Source: JAJEAD01 sp964420925 (GTDB taxonomy: Bacteria > Pseudomonadota > Gammaproteobacteria > HK1). From it: DNA of 64,000 bases. A model generated the notes under the pieces. It searched no databases and was not told the DNA's origin. It worked only from the letters and a program-made list of their open reading frames with translations. The translations under genes were made by a program, and so were the position numbers. The stretch lies in NCBI GenBank assembly GCA_964420925.1, contig CAYQVB010000022.1, positions 1 through 64,000 of the forward strand, read 5' to 3'. This document shows positions 26,536-35,261 of the stretch, piece by piece. Each line of letters begins with the position of its first letter. Within the stretch, counting starts at the first letter, position 1.

Positions 26536-28383
26536 ATGACCGTCCAACATCTCAACGTTCTTTTCGCGGGGATCGTCATCACTGCGGTCGTGATCACGGT
26601 AACCGCGTATCTCATGCATGCGTTCTATCGGCGGGCGTCCGCAGTACGCGCATTTGTCCGCACTGGTTTCGGCGGGCGCAAGGTGGTGTTGGACGGTGGC
26701 GCCTTTGTGATCCCCATCTTCCATGAAGTCGTCTCCATCAACATGAACACGCTGCGCTTGGAAGTTCGGCGGGTTCGTGACGCGGCACTGATCACCAAGG
26801 ACCGCATGCGCGTGGACGTGGTAGCGGCGTTTTACGTGCGGGTGCAGCCGACGCGCGAGGCCATTATCCGGGCGGCACAGACCCTCGGTCAGCGCACCAA
26901 TCAGATAACCGAACTCACCGAACTCTTGGAAGGCAAGTTCGTCGACGCGCTACGCGCTGTCGCTGCCGAAATGACGATGGTGGAAATGCACGAGAAGCGC
27001 GGTGAATTCGCCGTGCAGGTGAAGGCCCTCGTATCGGCGGATCTGGAAACGGACGGCCTGGAGCTGGAGGCCGTGTCGCTCACCGATATGGACCAGACTG
27101 GTATGGAGTTTTTCGATCCCTCCAATGCTTTCGACGCGGAGGGCCTTACACGGCTGACCGAGGAAATCGAGCTTCGTAAAAAGGCGCGAAACGACATCGA
27201 ACAGGACACGATGATCCAGATCCGCACGAAGAATCTGGAGACGGAGCGCCGGACCCTGGATATCGACCGGGAGACGGAATACGCCCGGCTCGAGCAACAG
27301 CGGGAAGTGGAAATCCGCCGGGCCTCGCAACAGGCGGAAATCTCGCGCGAGAAAGCGGCGAGCGAGCGCAACTCCGAGGAAGCCCGGATCCAATCTCATC
27401 TCGAGATCGAAAAAGCACGCATCTCCGAGCAACGGGAGCTCGACGAACAGCGTATCGTGAGTGAACGGGATATCCGGCGCCTGGAAATTGGCCGACAGCA
27501 GGCGTTGGACGAAACTGAGATGGCTGCTCGAGAGGAGGTCGAACGGGCCCGGGTTGTCATGGAGCGGGCAATCGACGAAGCGCAGATCCTTCGAGAACGG
27601 GATAGGGAGCGTCTGGAAATCGAGCGTCGGCGAGATGTGGAGATTGCAGAGCACGAACGGACGATTGCCGTCGCAGAGAAATCAAAGGAGGTCTCTGAAG
27701 CACAGGCCGCTGCCGACTCCTCCAGGGCTCGCGCGGTGACCTCGGAGGAAAAAGTCTTGTCCGCTCGGGAAGTCGAAGTAGCCGAACGACGACGTCAGAT
27801 CGACGTGATTCAGGCTCGGCAGGCGGCCGAACGTGAGGGAGTGCGCATGCGCATGACTGCGGAGGCCGAAAAGGAAACGGCTGCCGACCGCGCGGAAGCC
27901 ATCCGCGTGACGGCAGAAGGCGAGGCCGAAGCGGACAAGGTCCGGGCACTCGCGGCGAAATTGCGATACGAGATCGATGCCGAGGGCAACCGCCTGATGA
28001 ACGAGGCTCAGAACACGCTGACCGATCAAGGGAGTCGGACTGAACTGCGACGGCGTCTCATCGATAAGATCGAAGGGATCGTTCGTGAATCCGCGAGGCC
28101 CCTCGAACGTATCGAAGGAATCAAGATCCTGCAGGTTGATGGCTTGGGCGGCACGTCTGCAGGCAATGATGGTGCCGACGCCCGCCAGGACTCATTTGCT
28201 GACAACGTCGTCAACAGTGCTTTGCGTTATCGGGCGCAGGCGCCGCTGGTCGACGCCCTGCTGCGGGAGATCGGCATCATGGGCAACGACTTGCAAGGTG
28301 TCTCGGATATTCTTGACTCTGCTAGCGCCGGAGAAGGTTCTTCCAGTTCAGAAGAGGGAGAGAAGAGTTCGGGGGGTTCATAG
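26536..28383 (+). CDS. flotillin-like membrane scaffold protein
   Basis: A 615-residue flotillin family protein. An N-terminal membrane anchor (about 8-32, NVLFAGIVITAVVITVTAYL) is followed by an SPHF/band-7 domain (GGRKVVLDGGAFVIPIFHEV to about 220), then a coiled-coil of some 280 residues dense in Glu/Arg/Ala with EA-type repeats. A C-terminal oligomerisation region (RTELRRRLIDKIEGIVRESA) and a Ser/Glu tail complete it. GGAGGAGG precedes the start. Flotillins organise membrane microdomains. Placement directly after the Tm-1-like/TIM pair is unusual and suggests it may recruit them to the membrane, which is inference. Confidence 0.9.
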   Translation: MTVQHLNVLFAGIVITAVVITVTAYLMHAFYRRASAVRAFVRTGFGGRKVVLDGGAFVIPIFHEVVSINMNTLRLEVRRVRDAALITKDRMRVDVVAAFYVRVQPTREAIIRAAQTLGQRTNQITELTELLEGKFVDALRAVAAEMTMVEMHEKRGEFAVQVKALVSADLETDGLELEAVSLTDMDQTGMEFFDPSNAFDAEGLTRLTEEIELRKKARNDIEQDTMIQIRTKNLETERRTLDIDRETEYARLEQQREVEIRRASQQAEISREKAASERNSEEARIQSHLEIEKARISEQRELDEQRIVSERDIRRLEIGRQQALDETEMAAREEVERARVVMERAIDEAQILRERDRERLEIERRRDVEIAEHERTIAVAEKSKEVSEAQAAADSSRARAVTSEEKVLSAREVEVAERRRQIDVIQARQAAEREGVRMRMTAEAEKETAADRAEAIRVTAEGEAEADKVRALAAKLRYEIDAEGNRLMNEAQNTLTDQGSRTELRRRLIDKIEGIVRESARPLERIEGIKILQVDGLGGTSAGNDGADARQDSFADNVVNSALRYRAQAPLVDALLREIGIMGNDLQGVSDILDSASAGEGSSSSEEGEKSSGGS

Positions 28384-28400
28384 GAACCGCAATCGGTTCC
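28383..28400. other. hairpin directly after the flotillin gene
   Basis: GGAACCG, a 4-base CAAT loop and CGGTTCC form a 7-pair stem immediately after the flotillin stop. There is no U-tract, so a 3'-end stabilising hairpin is more likely than an intrinsic terminator. Confidence 0.35.
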
Positions 28401-28466
28401 AGGACAGTGTTGTCCAGCGTCCAGTATTGACCCCATAGATCCGGTAAATTCAACAGGTTATCGTTC

Positions 28467-28497
28467 TTAATCGGCGTCCAGTCGACACGCCGATCAA
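28467..28497 (-). repeat. 31-base hairpin repeat, family 1
   Basis: TTAATCGGCG (28467-28476) and CGCCGATCAA (28488-28497) pair as a hairpin with an 11-base loop. On the minus strand this is the same TTGATCGGCG-led element as at 9808 and 11651. Confidence 0.6.
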
Positions 28498-28637
28498 CAT
28501 CGAGCTGAGCCTGAATTGCCGTATCGTGGCATGGCGAACTCGACGGGAATTGCCCTCTCCAGAGGCCTTGATACAGTGTCCGGCAGGATATTTCTTACTT
28601 TTGTCTTACTTGAATGCGATAGGGGAGGGAAGGTCCT

Positions 28638-28904
28638 ATGCCAGGACCGGAACGCCTCACCACGACCGTCTCGACGAAGGGCTAGGTCATCCTGCCCACG
28701 ACCATCCGCCGAGCGTTGCGCTGGGAGGCCGAGACGCGGCTGGTCGTGGAGAACACCCCTGAGGGCGCCCTGCTGAAGCCTGAGCTCGCATTCGCCGAGA
28801 CACGATCGGAAGACGTGTTCGGGCGCCTCGCCAGGGCAGGCGTACCCAAGCCGTTAGCGGAGATGCAGGAAAGGGGTCAACGGCGGCTGGAATATGCACC
28901 GTAG
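28638..28904 (+). pseudogene. AbrB/VapB-type antitoxin gene with an internal amber codon
   Basis: From the ATG at 28638, with GGGAGGGAAGG upstream, the frame reads MPGPERLTTTVSTKG, then TAG at 28683, then VILPTTIRRALRWEAETRLV and GRLARAGVPKPLAEMQE to a stop at 28904. This is the swapped-hairpin AbrB/SpoVT DNA-binding antitoxin fold. The stop replaces the Gln expected in the conserved STKGQ(V/I) motif, a single-base CAG to TAG change. The rest of the 88-codon frame is intact, so the loss is recent or the gene is read through rarely. No PIN-domain toxin follows. Confidence 0.8.
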
Positions 28905-29020
28905 CGGCGGGCTCCGTCCACGAAGGCCAGATACTCCACATCGGGATCGCCGTCGCGAACCCCCTCGACGATCACGTCGTGGCGCCAGTTGTCACCGTAG
29001 TCGTAGGTGTAGAAATATCT
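28877..29020 (-). pseudogene. fragment of a pRiA4b ORF-3-like protein
   Basis: The minus strand reads YTYDYGDNWRHDVIVEGVRD and then DPDVEYLAFVDGARRYGA before a stop. This is the signature YDxGDxWRH region of the plasmid pRiA4b ORF-3 family, often carried as IS1096-type passenger genes. Upstream the frame breaks near 29012 and the rest of the about 180-residue protein is missing. The 3' end overlaps the antitoxin pseudogene on the other strand. Confidence 0.6.
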
Positions 29021-29069
29021 TCAGGGCGATGCGCGGCGCACCCTCAATCTCCCATCCTAGAGGGCTACC

Positions 29070-30698
29070 CTAGGCGCCAGCCTGAGGGTAAGGATCGCGG
29101 GCCATGCTGCGTCCGCTAACCAAATCCGACGCTTTTTCCGCGATCATGATTGTCGCGGCATTGGTGTTGCCGCCTGTGATCGTCGGCATGATTGATGCGT
29201 CGGCGATCCTGAGGCCTGCGATGCCGCGGACGCGCAGTTCTGCATCGACAACCGAATGCGAGTCGGTGCCCATCCGGCACGTTCCGACCGGATGATAGAA
29301 GGTCGTTGCGTTGGCCCTGATCCAGGCGTCGACGGCATCATCCGACTCTACGCCGCTGCCTGGAGAGATTTCCTTGCCTCGAACGGGCTCGAACGGCCGC
29401 TGGGCGATGATGCGGCGCACGAGCCGCAAGCCGTCGTGCAAGGCCTGCCGATCTCGTGGGTCCGCGAGGTAGCCGCCCCGGATCACCGGCTTGTCGGCAG
29501 GATCGGGCGATCGCAATGCAATGGTACCCCGGCTGTGCGGCCGCAGCTGATAGACGTTGACGATGAAGCCATGCCGATTCGGTCTCCGCCATGGGTTCCC
29601 CAAAACCAAACCGGGAAGAAGCGTCAGCTGCACATCGGGGATGCCTCGATCGCTGCTCGTCCGCAGGAACGCACACGCGCTAATTGGGATTGCCGTCGCC
29701 GGACCGGTGGACAGAAGCAAGGCGCGCGCAACAGAGAGCCCCACCCGGTCGTAGCGTAGCTGGCGGCGAAGCGTGATCGGCTGGGTGCATTCTACGGCCA
29801 CATAGATGCCAAGATGATCCTGCAGATTGGACCCGACACCTGGCAAGTTCGCATGAACGGGTATGTCGTGCCGGCGGAGTTCGGCCGGGTCACCGATGCC
29901 GGAGAGCATAAGAAGCTGTGGGGAGTTTACGGTGCCGCCACACAGAATGATTTCGCGATGCGCTCGCGCGACGCCCATGCGTCCGTTGCGCTGGAACTCG
30001 ATTGCGGCGGCGCGGCCGTGCTCGACGACGACCCGTGTCGCCAAGGCGCGCAACTTGATCCTCAGGTTCGGACGTCTCTTGACGGGCGCAAGAAAGGCAG
30101 CCGATGTACTTTGGCGACGGCCATGATCGATCGTGAAGTCATGCAGGCCGTAGCCCTCCTGTTGTGCACCGTTGAAATCCGGCGTCCCGGGCAGCCCCAA
30201 GGCTGCACAGGCCTCCATGAAACGCATGTCAAGGGGATGAACGAAGGGCACCCGGCTGACGCCCATCTCTCCGCTGGTGCCGTGATAGGGAGGACCTTTG
30301 GAATTGCGCTCAGAGCGGCGGAAATAGGGCAACACATCTTGATAGCCCCAACCGGCGCAGCCGCCCTCGCTCCAATCGTCAAAGTCGCGAGGATGGCCTC
30401 TGACATATGTCATCCCGTTAATCGACGACGTTCCGCCCAGCACTTTGCCACGCGGCCACAGCAACCGCCGTCCGTCGAGCCCTGGCTCGGCTTCCGTCTC
30501 GTAGCCCCAGTTCAGGGATGGAAGATTGAAAAGCACGCGCGTGAGCAATGGCACGCGGATGAGGGGGTTCCAGTCGGCACCACCAGCCTCGAGAAGGAGA
30601 ACGCGTGCGCCGGAATTCTCGGACAAGCGAGTGGCCACTACACAACCTGCGGACCCGGCGCCGACGACGATGTAGTCCGCCTCGATTTGTTCGGTCAT
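29070..30698 (-). CDS. GMC-family FAD-dependent oxidoreductase (choline/alcohol dehydrogenase-like)
   Basis: A 542-residue flavoenzyme oxidising an alcohol to an aldehyde or acid. The N-terminal FAD fold is VVGAGSAGCVVATRLSENSG with LLLEAGG. GMC signature 1 is GKVLGGTSSINGMTYVRGHP and signature 2 GGTVNSPQLLMLSGIG. The catalytic His region is TFYHPVGTCRMG, and the C-terminal FAD contact is GGNTNAATIMIAEKASDL. No signal peptide is seen. It is divergent from the isochorismatase-like gene (about 120 bases apart). Close relatives include choline dehydrogenase and polyethylene glycol/aryl-alcohol dehydrogenases; the substrate is unassigned. A severely deleted relative is at 42352-42516. Confidence 0.93.
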   Translation of the reverse strand: MTEQIEADYIVVGAGSAGCVVATRLSENSGARVLLLEAGGADWNPLIRVPLLTRVLFNLPSLNWGYETEAEPGLDGRRLLWPRGKVLGGTSSINGMTYVRGHPRDFDDWSEGGCAGWGYQDVLPYFRRSERNSKGPPYHGTSGEMGVSRVPFVHPLDMRFMEACAALGLPGTPDFNGAQQEGYGLHDFTIDHGRRQSTSAAFLAPVKRRPNLRIKLRALATRVVVEHGRAAAIEFQRNGRMGVARAHREIILCGGTVNSPQLLMLSGIGDPAELRRHDIPVHANLPGVGSNLQDHLGIYVAVECTQPITLRRQLRYDRVGLSVARALLLSTGPATAIPISACAFLRTSSDRGIPDVQLTLLPGLVLGNPWRRPNRHGFIVNVYQLRPHSRGTIALRSPDPADKPVIRGGYLADPRDRQALHDGLRLVRRIIAQRPFEPVRGKEISPGSGVESDDAVDAWIRANATTFYHPVGTCRMGTDSHSVVDAELRVRGIAGLRIADASIMPTITGGNTNAATIMIAEKASDLVSGRSMARDPYPQAGA

Positions 30699-30818
30699 GC
30701 CGCCAGCGCCCGCACGAAATGACCGAACGCCCCGGGCCCATTACGGCGGTTGATCGCTGCGCCGTTACCCACCGCCGGCACCGTATGCTACGGTCGGAAA
30801 ACGCAAGGGAACCACTCC

Positions 30819-31442
30819 ATGGCAATGACCCTCGATCGGCATGATACAGCACTGCTTGTCATCGACATGCAGAACGCGTTTCTCGATGATCGTGGGTCGA
30901 TGGTCCGCCGCGGCTTTGACACAACGAGATTGAGGGCCGCCGTCGAACCTTGCGGCCGCCTGATCGCCCTGGCAAGGGCGAGCCAGGTTCCCGTCATCCA
31001 GACGCGCTTCGTTTTCCGAGCCGATTACCGCGATGCCGGCGTCCGCGTCCGCGAACTCTTGCCCAACACGATGACGACGAACAGCCTCGCCGCCGGCACG
31101 TGGGACGTCGAAATCATTGATGCCCTCGCGCCGGCTGGGAACGATATCGTCATCGACAAGAACCGGCCCAGCGCCTTTATTGGAACCCCACTCGATACCA
31201 TACTGCGTGACCAAGGCATACGCAGCATCGTCATTTGCGGCATTACGACGAACATGTGCGTCGAAACCACGGCCCGGGACGCCAGTCAATTTGACTACCG
31301 AACGTTTGTGGTTTCCGACGCGACCGCCGAAATGGAACAATCCCGCCACGATCATGCGATCAACACATTGGGATTACTGTTCGCCCGTATCGTCACGGTC
31401 GATGATGTTGCGGAGGCGTGGGACGAACTCTCCAACCGCTGA
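30819..31442 (+). CDS. isochorismatase-fold cysteine hydrolase
   Basis: A 207-residue cysteine hydrolase of the isochorismatase/nicotinamidase/ureidoacrylate class. The catalytic triad can be placed: Asp in LLVIDMQNAFLDDRG, Lys in VIDKNRPSAFIGTPLD and Cys in VICGITTNMCVETTARDA. The start ATG is 8 bases after AAGGGA. Ureidoacrylate or biuret-type amide hydrolysis is typical for proteins with this NMCVETTARDA motif. The gene is divergent from the GMC oxidoreductase and is followed by a methyltransferase pseudogene, so no pathway is evident. Confidence 0.9.
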   Translation: MAMTLDRHDTALLVIDMQNAFLDDRGSMVRRGFDTTRLRAAVEPCGRLIALARASQVPVIQTRFVFRADYRDAGVRVRELLPNTMTTNSLAAGTWDVEIIDALAPAGNDIVIDKNRPSAFIGTPLDTILRDQGIRSIVICGITTNMCVETTARDASQFDYRTFVVSDATAEMEQSRHDHAINTLGLLFARIVTVDDVAEAWDELSNR

Positions 31443-31449
31443 ACGTCGG

Positions 31450-31870
31450 GAGCGGCCACGTTTCTGAGCGGTCGGTGCGACCGCGGGCGATGAAAAAAGC
31501 TCCGGCGGGAGCCGGATCGTAGCGAGATTCGCAAAGCCATCAAGAAATAGCCGTTCTATCAGTATGTGAGTTCGCTCTGCCGGACGTCTCAGGACAAAGA
31601 TTTGGGATAGTACCGGCCAGTGTGTCGACCGGCAGATCGGCGGACTGAGCAAGCAAGACCGAGTTTATCGCGGCCGGCGGAAACGGCATGGTGAGCTGCA
31701 CCTCGATCCGAACCTCCCGATTCCACGTTGCATGAGTGCAGTCGATATTCATTACATGCCCGGCGGCTATCACACCGAGCTTGGCGTCGAGTACCGGCGT
31801 CGTAGCTCCGATTGTCGCCCATGGACGATCGAGCGTTCCCTTTGGCCGGGCTGGCGACTACACGGTACTG
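31450..31870 (+). pseudogene. truncated SAM-methyltransferase fragment, relative of the gene at 48799
   Basis: Three frames join to give the N-terminal part of the same methyltransferase family as the intact gene at 48799: EPDRSEIRKAIKK with an amber stop, PFYQYVSSLCRTSQDK, then after a frameshift IWDSTGQCVDRQIGGLSKQD, ELHLDPNLPIPRCMS and AVDIHYMPGGYHTEL. The intact gene has SLTLDPNLEVPSYNTSIDIH and CMPGGYHTD at this point. The frame ends shortly after, before the SAM-binding motif, so the catalytic half has been lost. No other gene is seen up to 32052. Confidence 0.7.
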
Positions 31871-32051
31871 GGTGACGTTCTTCTTCTGTTTGCCTCTGAG
31901 GTGTCGTTCTACATGACGGCCAGCGTTCTTGTTGTCGCCGACGGCTACTCAGAAAACGGTATCGCCTGAAGCGAGCCGTTTCGTATGATGGCTTCTAGGC
32001 GGGGCCGCTTCCCCCACGGGGCGTGGTTTGGCGGCGAGGGGCATCTCCAAA

Positions 32052-32876
32052 GTGACGGACTCATCAAATCATGGCGATGTTTCTTCCGCACCTGCGGCTT
32101 TAGAGGGGCGCCACCCGCTCTACGGGTCGCCCCGATGGCATTTCGAAGGGTACGCGGCGCGTATGGTCGCCCGCTGCGATCCGGCGATCCTGGCACCGTA
32201 CCTGCCCGCACCATTGCAGATCGACGACGCAGGCGTCGTGCACCTCAGCGCGTTGGATCTCGTATCGGACTGCGGCCTTGGGCCCAATTTTGTTCTCGAG
32301 AACCCCGATTTGAGCCATGTCAAAGAGGCGGTCATCGGCGTGATGGCACGGCACAACGGCGAACCGGCCTACTGGCCGCTCTACCTGTGGACGGACAACG
32401 ACGCTGAAATCGCCGTTGGCAGAGAGACGTACGGATGGCAGCAGCGGCGGGGCGAAATCAGCATTTCGCAACAGCCCTTCCGCGGATGGCAGGCCCGGGA
32501 CGTCGTGACGGGCCTAGCCTCACGGGGGCATCGGTCCCTGTTCGAGATGCGGGTCGAATTGGAACGCGCGGGAGATATTTCCGGCGAATGCAGCCAACCG
32601 CCTGCATTTCCCCTACAAGCCGAAGCTAATCTTTATTTCACTGAGACGATCCAAATGCATCCCGTGGACCTCACCGTTGCACGCCATTTGGTCAGCACGG
32701 TGATGGAAGATGTGGTCGTACAGAACTTGTGGTCTGGACCAGTTGCGTTCCGACCGTTCGCCGACGAATTGCAGTTCCCGGCAGATGCGACGCCAATTGG
32801 TGGACGCTGGCACGAGCTCGCTTGGAAAAAGCCGTGGGCCAATAGCGTGATTCGGGAAGGGACGGTAGCACCATGA
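32052..32876 (+). CDS. acetoacetate decarboxylase-like protein without the Schiff-base lysine (copy 1)
   Basis: Member of the acetoacetate decarboxylase fold, 274 residues from a GTG at 32052 behind GAGGGG. Family landmarks include YGSPRWHFEGYAARMVARCD, PLQIDDAGVVHLSALDLVSD and EIAVGRETYGW. In the clostridial enzyme the catalytic Lys115-Lys116 lie in GRELSAYPKKLG; here the same place reads GRETYGWQQRRG, so Lys115 is Gln and Lys116 is Arg. Schiff-base decarboxylation is therefore unlikely. It starts a tight operon: its stop overlaps the next start (ATGA). Two paralogues are at 54.6 and 55.4 kb, both also lysine-free. It may bind or cyclise a beta-keto or enol acid; this is not known. Confidence 0.82.
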   Translation: MTDSSNHGDVSSAPAALEGRHPLYGSPRWHFEGYAARMVARCDPAILAPYLPAPLQIDDAGVVHLSALDLVSDCGLGPNFVLENPDLSHVKEAVIGVMARHNGEPAYWPLYLWTDNDAEIAVGRETYGWQQRRGEISISQQPFRGWQARDVVTGLASRGHRSLFEMRVELERAGDISGECSQPPAFPLQAEANLYFTETIQMHPVDLTVARHLVSTVMEDVVVQNLWSGPVAFRPFADELQFPADATPIGGRWHELAWKKPWANSVIREGTVAP

Positions 32877-34840
32877 ACGAGGCAGGGCCCGACCCCAAGA
32901 ACCGCTATCCGCATTTGCTGGCACCGGTCAAGCTCGGTCCGATGACCCTAGCGCACCGTGCCGTCATGAGCGCCCACCAGTTGGGCCTGGGCGACGAATC
33001 GGGAAAAGTGACCCGCCGCTATCAGCGCTATCTTGTTGAGCGGGCGAAAGGCGGGGCCGCCCTCGTCGGCACGGAATCTGCACCCATTCACAAAAGTTCG
33101 GGGACTAAGACCTCGGACATTCGACTGTTCGATGATGCTGTGATTCCGAGCTTGGCGCGCCTTGCGGACCAGATTCACAGACACGGATCGAAGCTGTCGA
33201 TCACCCTTTGGCACGGCGGTCACAACGTCAGTTTCCTCGACGGAATGCCAGCGGTTTCCGCCTCGCAAATTCCGAATTTGTCGCGCGAGACGCCGCGAGC
33301 GCTTTTGCGGTCCGAAATTCGCGAAATCGTAGCGGCATACGGCACCGCGGCCTCCCGGTGCGCTCGCGCCGGTCTCGACGCCGTCGAGGTACAGACCGCA
33401 ACCGGCTATCTCGTGGGATCTTTCCTGTCGCCGGCTCTGAACCATCGGGACGACGAATACGGCGGCAGCGCCAAGAACCGGATGCGTATCGTCGTCGAGA
33501 TCCTCGAAACAATCCGCGACGCCGTCGCCGGCCAAATCGCCGTCGGCGTACGTACCTCCACGTCGCATCACCTGCCGCACGCCCCAATCGACTACACGAT
33601 CGAGAACTCGATTGAGGCGATGCAGATGATATCGGAGCGCGGTTTGACGGATTGGGTCAGCCTGTTGTCCGGATCCCGATGGGCGGGCCACGAGACCATC
33701 CCACCCATGGACACGAAACGGTCGCAACTTGCCGCAGAGGGCGCGCGGTTCAAGGATGCGATGACTACACCGATCATCATCGCGGGACGCATCCGCACAG
33801 CGTCCGAGGCCGAGAAAGTCATCGCAGACGGGTCGGCGGATGTTGTGGCCATGGCGCGGACGTGGATCGCCGAGCCTGAGTGGATGAAGAAGATAATGGC
33901 CGGACGCGAGTCCACGATCCGGCCGTGCATGTCCTGCAGTCAGGCTTGCGCCGGCTTCGCCTTTCGCGGGATCCCAGGATCTTGTGTGATCAACCCTTTG
34001 GCCGGGCGGGAGATCGATTTTCCGGCGATCAAGCGCGGACCGAAAGGCACAAAGGTTGCCGTAGTGGGCGGCGGTCCTGCGGGACTAGAGGTGAGCCGGC
34101 AGTGCGGGTTGCGTGGCCATTCGGTACACCTGTATGAGGCGGGTTCCGAACTAGGTGGCCAGATGCTGCTCGCGGCTCGGTCACCCCATCGATCCGAAAT
34201 GCTTCCCGTGATTGCCTGGTGGAAGGACGAGCTCGATCGGCTCGGCGTGCAAGTCCATCTCGGCGAAGCGATTGACGACAACAACTCGCTGCAAGCCGAC
34301 CACCTGATTTGGGCCACCGGCTCGACGGCCAGCCAGACGGCTGTGCTCCGCCTCCGTCCGTTCCTCGTTCAAGGCATCCCCGGGAGCGGCGGGTTGGTGC
34401 ACGGTCGGGACATCATGTCAGGCGCAGCAACTGCCGCGGGTTCCGTGGCGGTCATCGACGAAGAAGGCGGCTGGCCCGCAGTGTCCTTGGCGGAAACGCT
34501 CGCCGCAGCGGCCACCGTCGACAATGTCACCGTTGTCACCACGGAACTCCGGCTTGGGGAGAGCCAACTGGATTTCACGCGGGAACTCGCGGGCGCCGCC
34601 GAACGACTCAGTCAGGCCGCCATACGCGTTGAGGCAGGCGCCCTCGTGGAGGCCATTGAAAACAACCACCTCACGCTGAGAGGGGGGCGGCGCCTCGGTC
34701 CTTTTGATCAGATCATCCTCTCGACCGGGTCGGCGTCGAACCCCTTTCCGGAAAACGCGACCGCCGTCGGGGATTGCCTCGCCCCGCGTGGCCTTTGGGC
34801 GGCGACCACTGATGCCGTGCGCGTCGCCCGCACGCTCTAA
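32873..34840 (+). CDS. NADH:flavin oxidoreductase of the 2,4-dienoyl-CoA reductase/trimethylamine dehydrogenase type
   Basis: A 655-residue three-domain flavoenzyme. Residues 1-350 form an old-yellow-enzyme TIM barrel binding FMN (LLAPVKLGPMTLAHRAVMSA, HGGHNVS, SPALNHRDDEYGGS). A [4Fe-4S] cluster site follows: CMSCSQACAGF with a fourth Cys in GSCVINPLAGRE (CX2CX3CX11C). The C-terminal half binds FAD/NAD(P)H (VAVVGGGPAGLEVSRQCG). Such enzymes reduce enoyl or dienoyl groups or oxidatively demethylate amines. Its start overlaps the upstream gene by 4 bases. In an operon with an acyl-CoA ligase, reduction of an unsaturated acyl or cyclic enone is plausible. Confidence 0.93.
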   Translation: MNEAGPDPKNRYPHLLAPVKLGPMTLAHRAVMSAHQLGLGDESGKVTRRYQRYLVERAKGGAALVGTESAPIHKSSGTKTSDIRLFDDAVIPSLARLADQIHRHGSKLSITLWHGGHNVSFLDGMPAVSASQIPNLSRETPRALLRSEIREIVAAYGTAASRCARAGLDAVEVQTATGYLVGSFLSPALNHRDDEYGGSAKNRMRIVVEILETIRDAVAGQIAVGVRTSTSHHLPHAPIDYTIENSIEAMQMISERGLTDWVSLLSGSRWAGHETIPPMDTKRSQLAAEGARFKDAMTTPIIIAGRIRTASEAEKVIADGSADVVAMARTWIAEPEWMKKIMAGRESTIRPCMSCSQACAGFAFRGIPGSCVINPLAGREIDFPAIKRGPKGTKVAVVGGGPAGLEVSRQCGLRGHSVHLYEAGSELGGQMLLAARSPHRSEMLPVIAWWKDELDRLGVQVHLGEAIDDNNSLQADHLIWATGSTASQTAVLRLRPFLVQGIPGSGGLVHGRDIMSGAATAAGSVAVIDEEGGWPAVSLAETLAAAATVDNVTVVTTELRLGESQLDFTRELAGAAERLSQAAIRVEAGALVEAIENNHLTLRGGRRLGPFDQIILSTGSASNPFPENATAVGDCLAPRGLWAATTDAVRVARTL

Positions 34841-34867
34841 CCCACGAGCGGCATCTGGGAGGACGGT

Positions 34868-35148
34868 ATGAGATTCGTGATTGTTGGCAAACACGATCCT
34901 GGCGGAATGGACAAGCCACTCAAGCGCCGGGACGTCACCCGCGCTGTTCTCGAAAAGTTGGGTGTCAAACGCGAATTCGGGGGATACCTGCTTGGCCGAT
35001 AGGATTTTTCGACATCGTCGACGCGACGAATCACGCTGCGATACTTGCCTTTTCCCGATGGTACGCCAAGGAGGGATACGGACGTGTCGAGACGATGCCC
35101 GTGCTGAGCTATGACGACATGTTCGGCGCAACCGACTCAATCCGGTAG
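34868..35148 (+). pseudogene. GYD-domain small protein with a single frameshift
   Basis: Starting at 34868 the frame reads MRFVIVGKHDPGGMDKPLKR, then LEKLGVKREFGGYLLGR and a TAG at about 34999. Moving frame by one base the family continues as IGFFDIVDATNHAAILAFSR, then WYAKEGYGRVETMPVLSYDD to a stop at 35148. The intact paralogue at 52186 has GTYVQGPFDFVDIVDVPDPE here. Adding one C to GGCCGATA near 34995 (GGC CCG ATA) restores a complete 94-residue protein, so the lesion is a one-base loss, or a sequencing error. It lies inside the operon between the flavin reductase and the amidohydrolase. Confidence 0.85.
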
Positions 35149-35261
35149 TTGACATCCCCCACGTTGGCTGCGACTAGCGTCGCAAACCACAATTGCCTCG
35201 CCTTGCGGCGCCTCAGCGGCGCGTTATCATGGTGAATACATAGGCAAGGGGACGAACCTCC

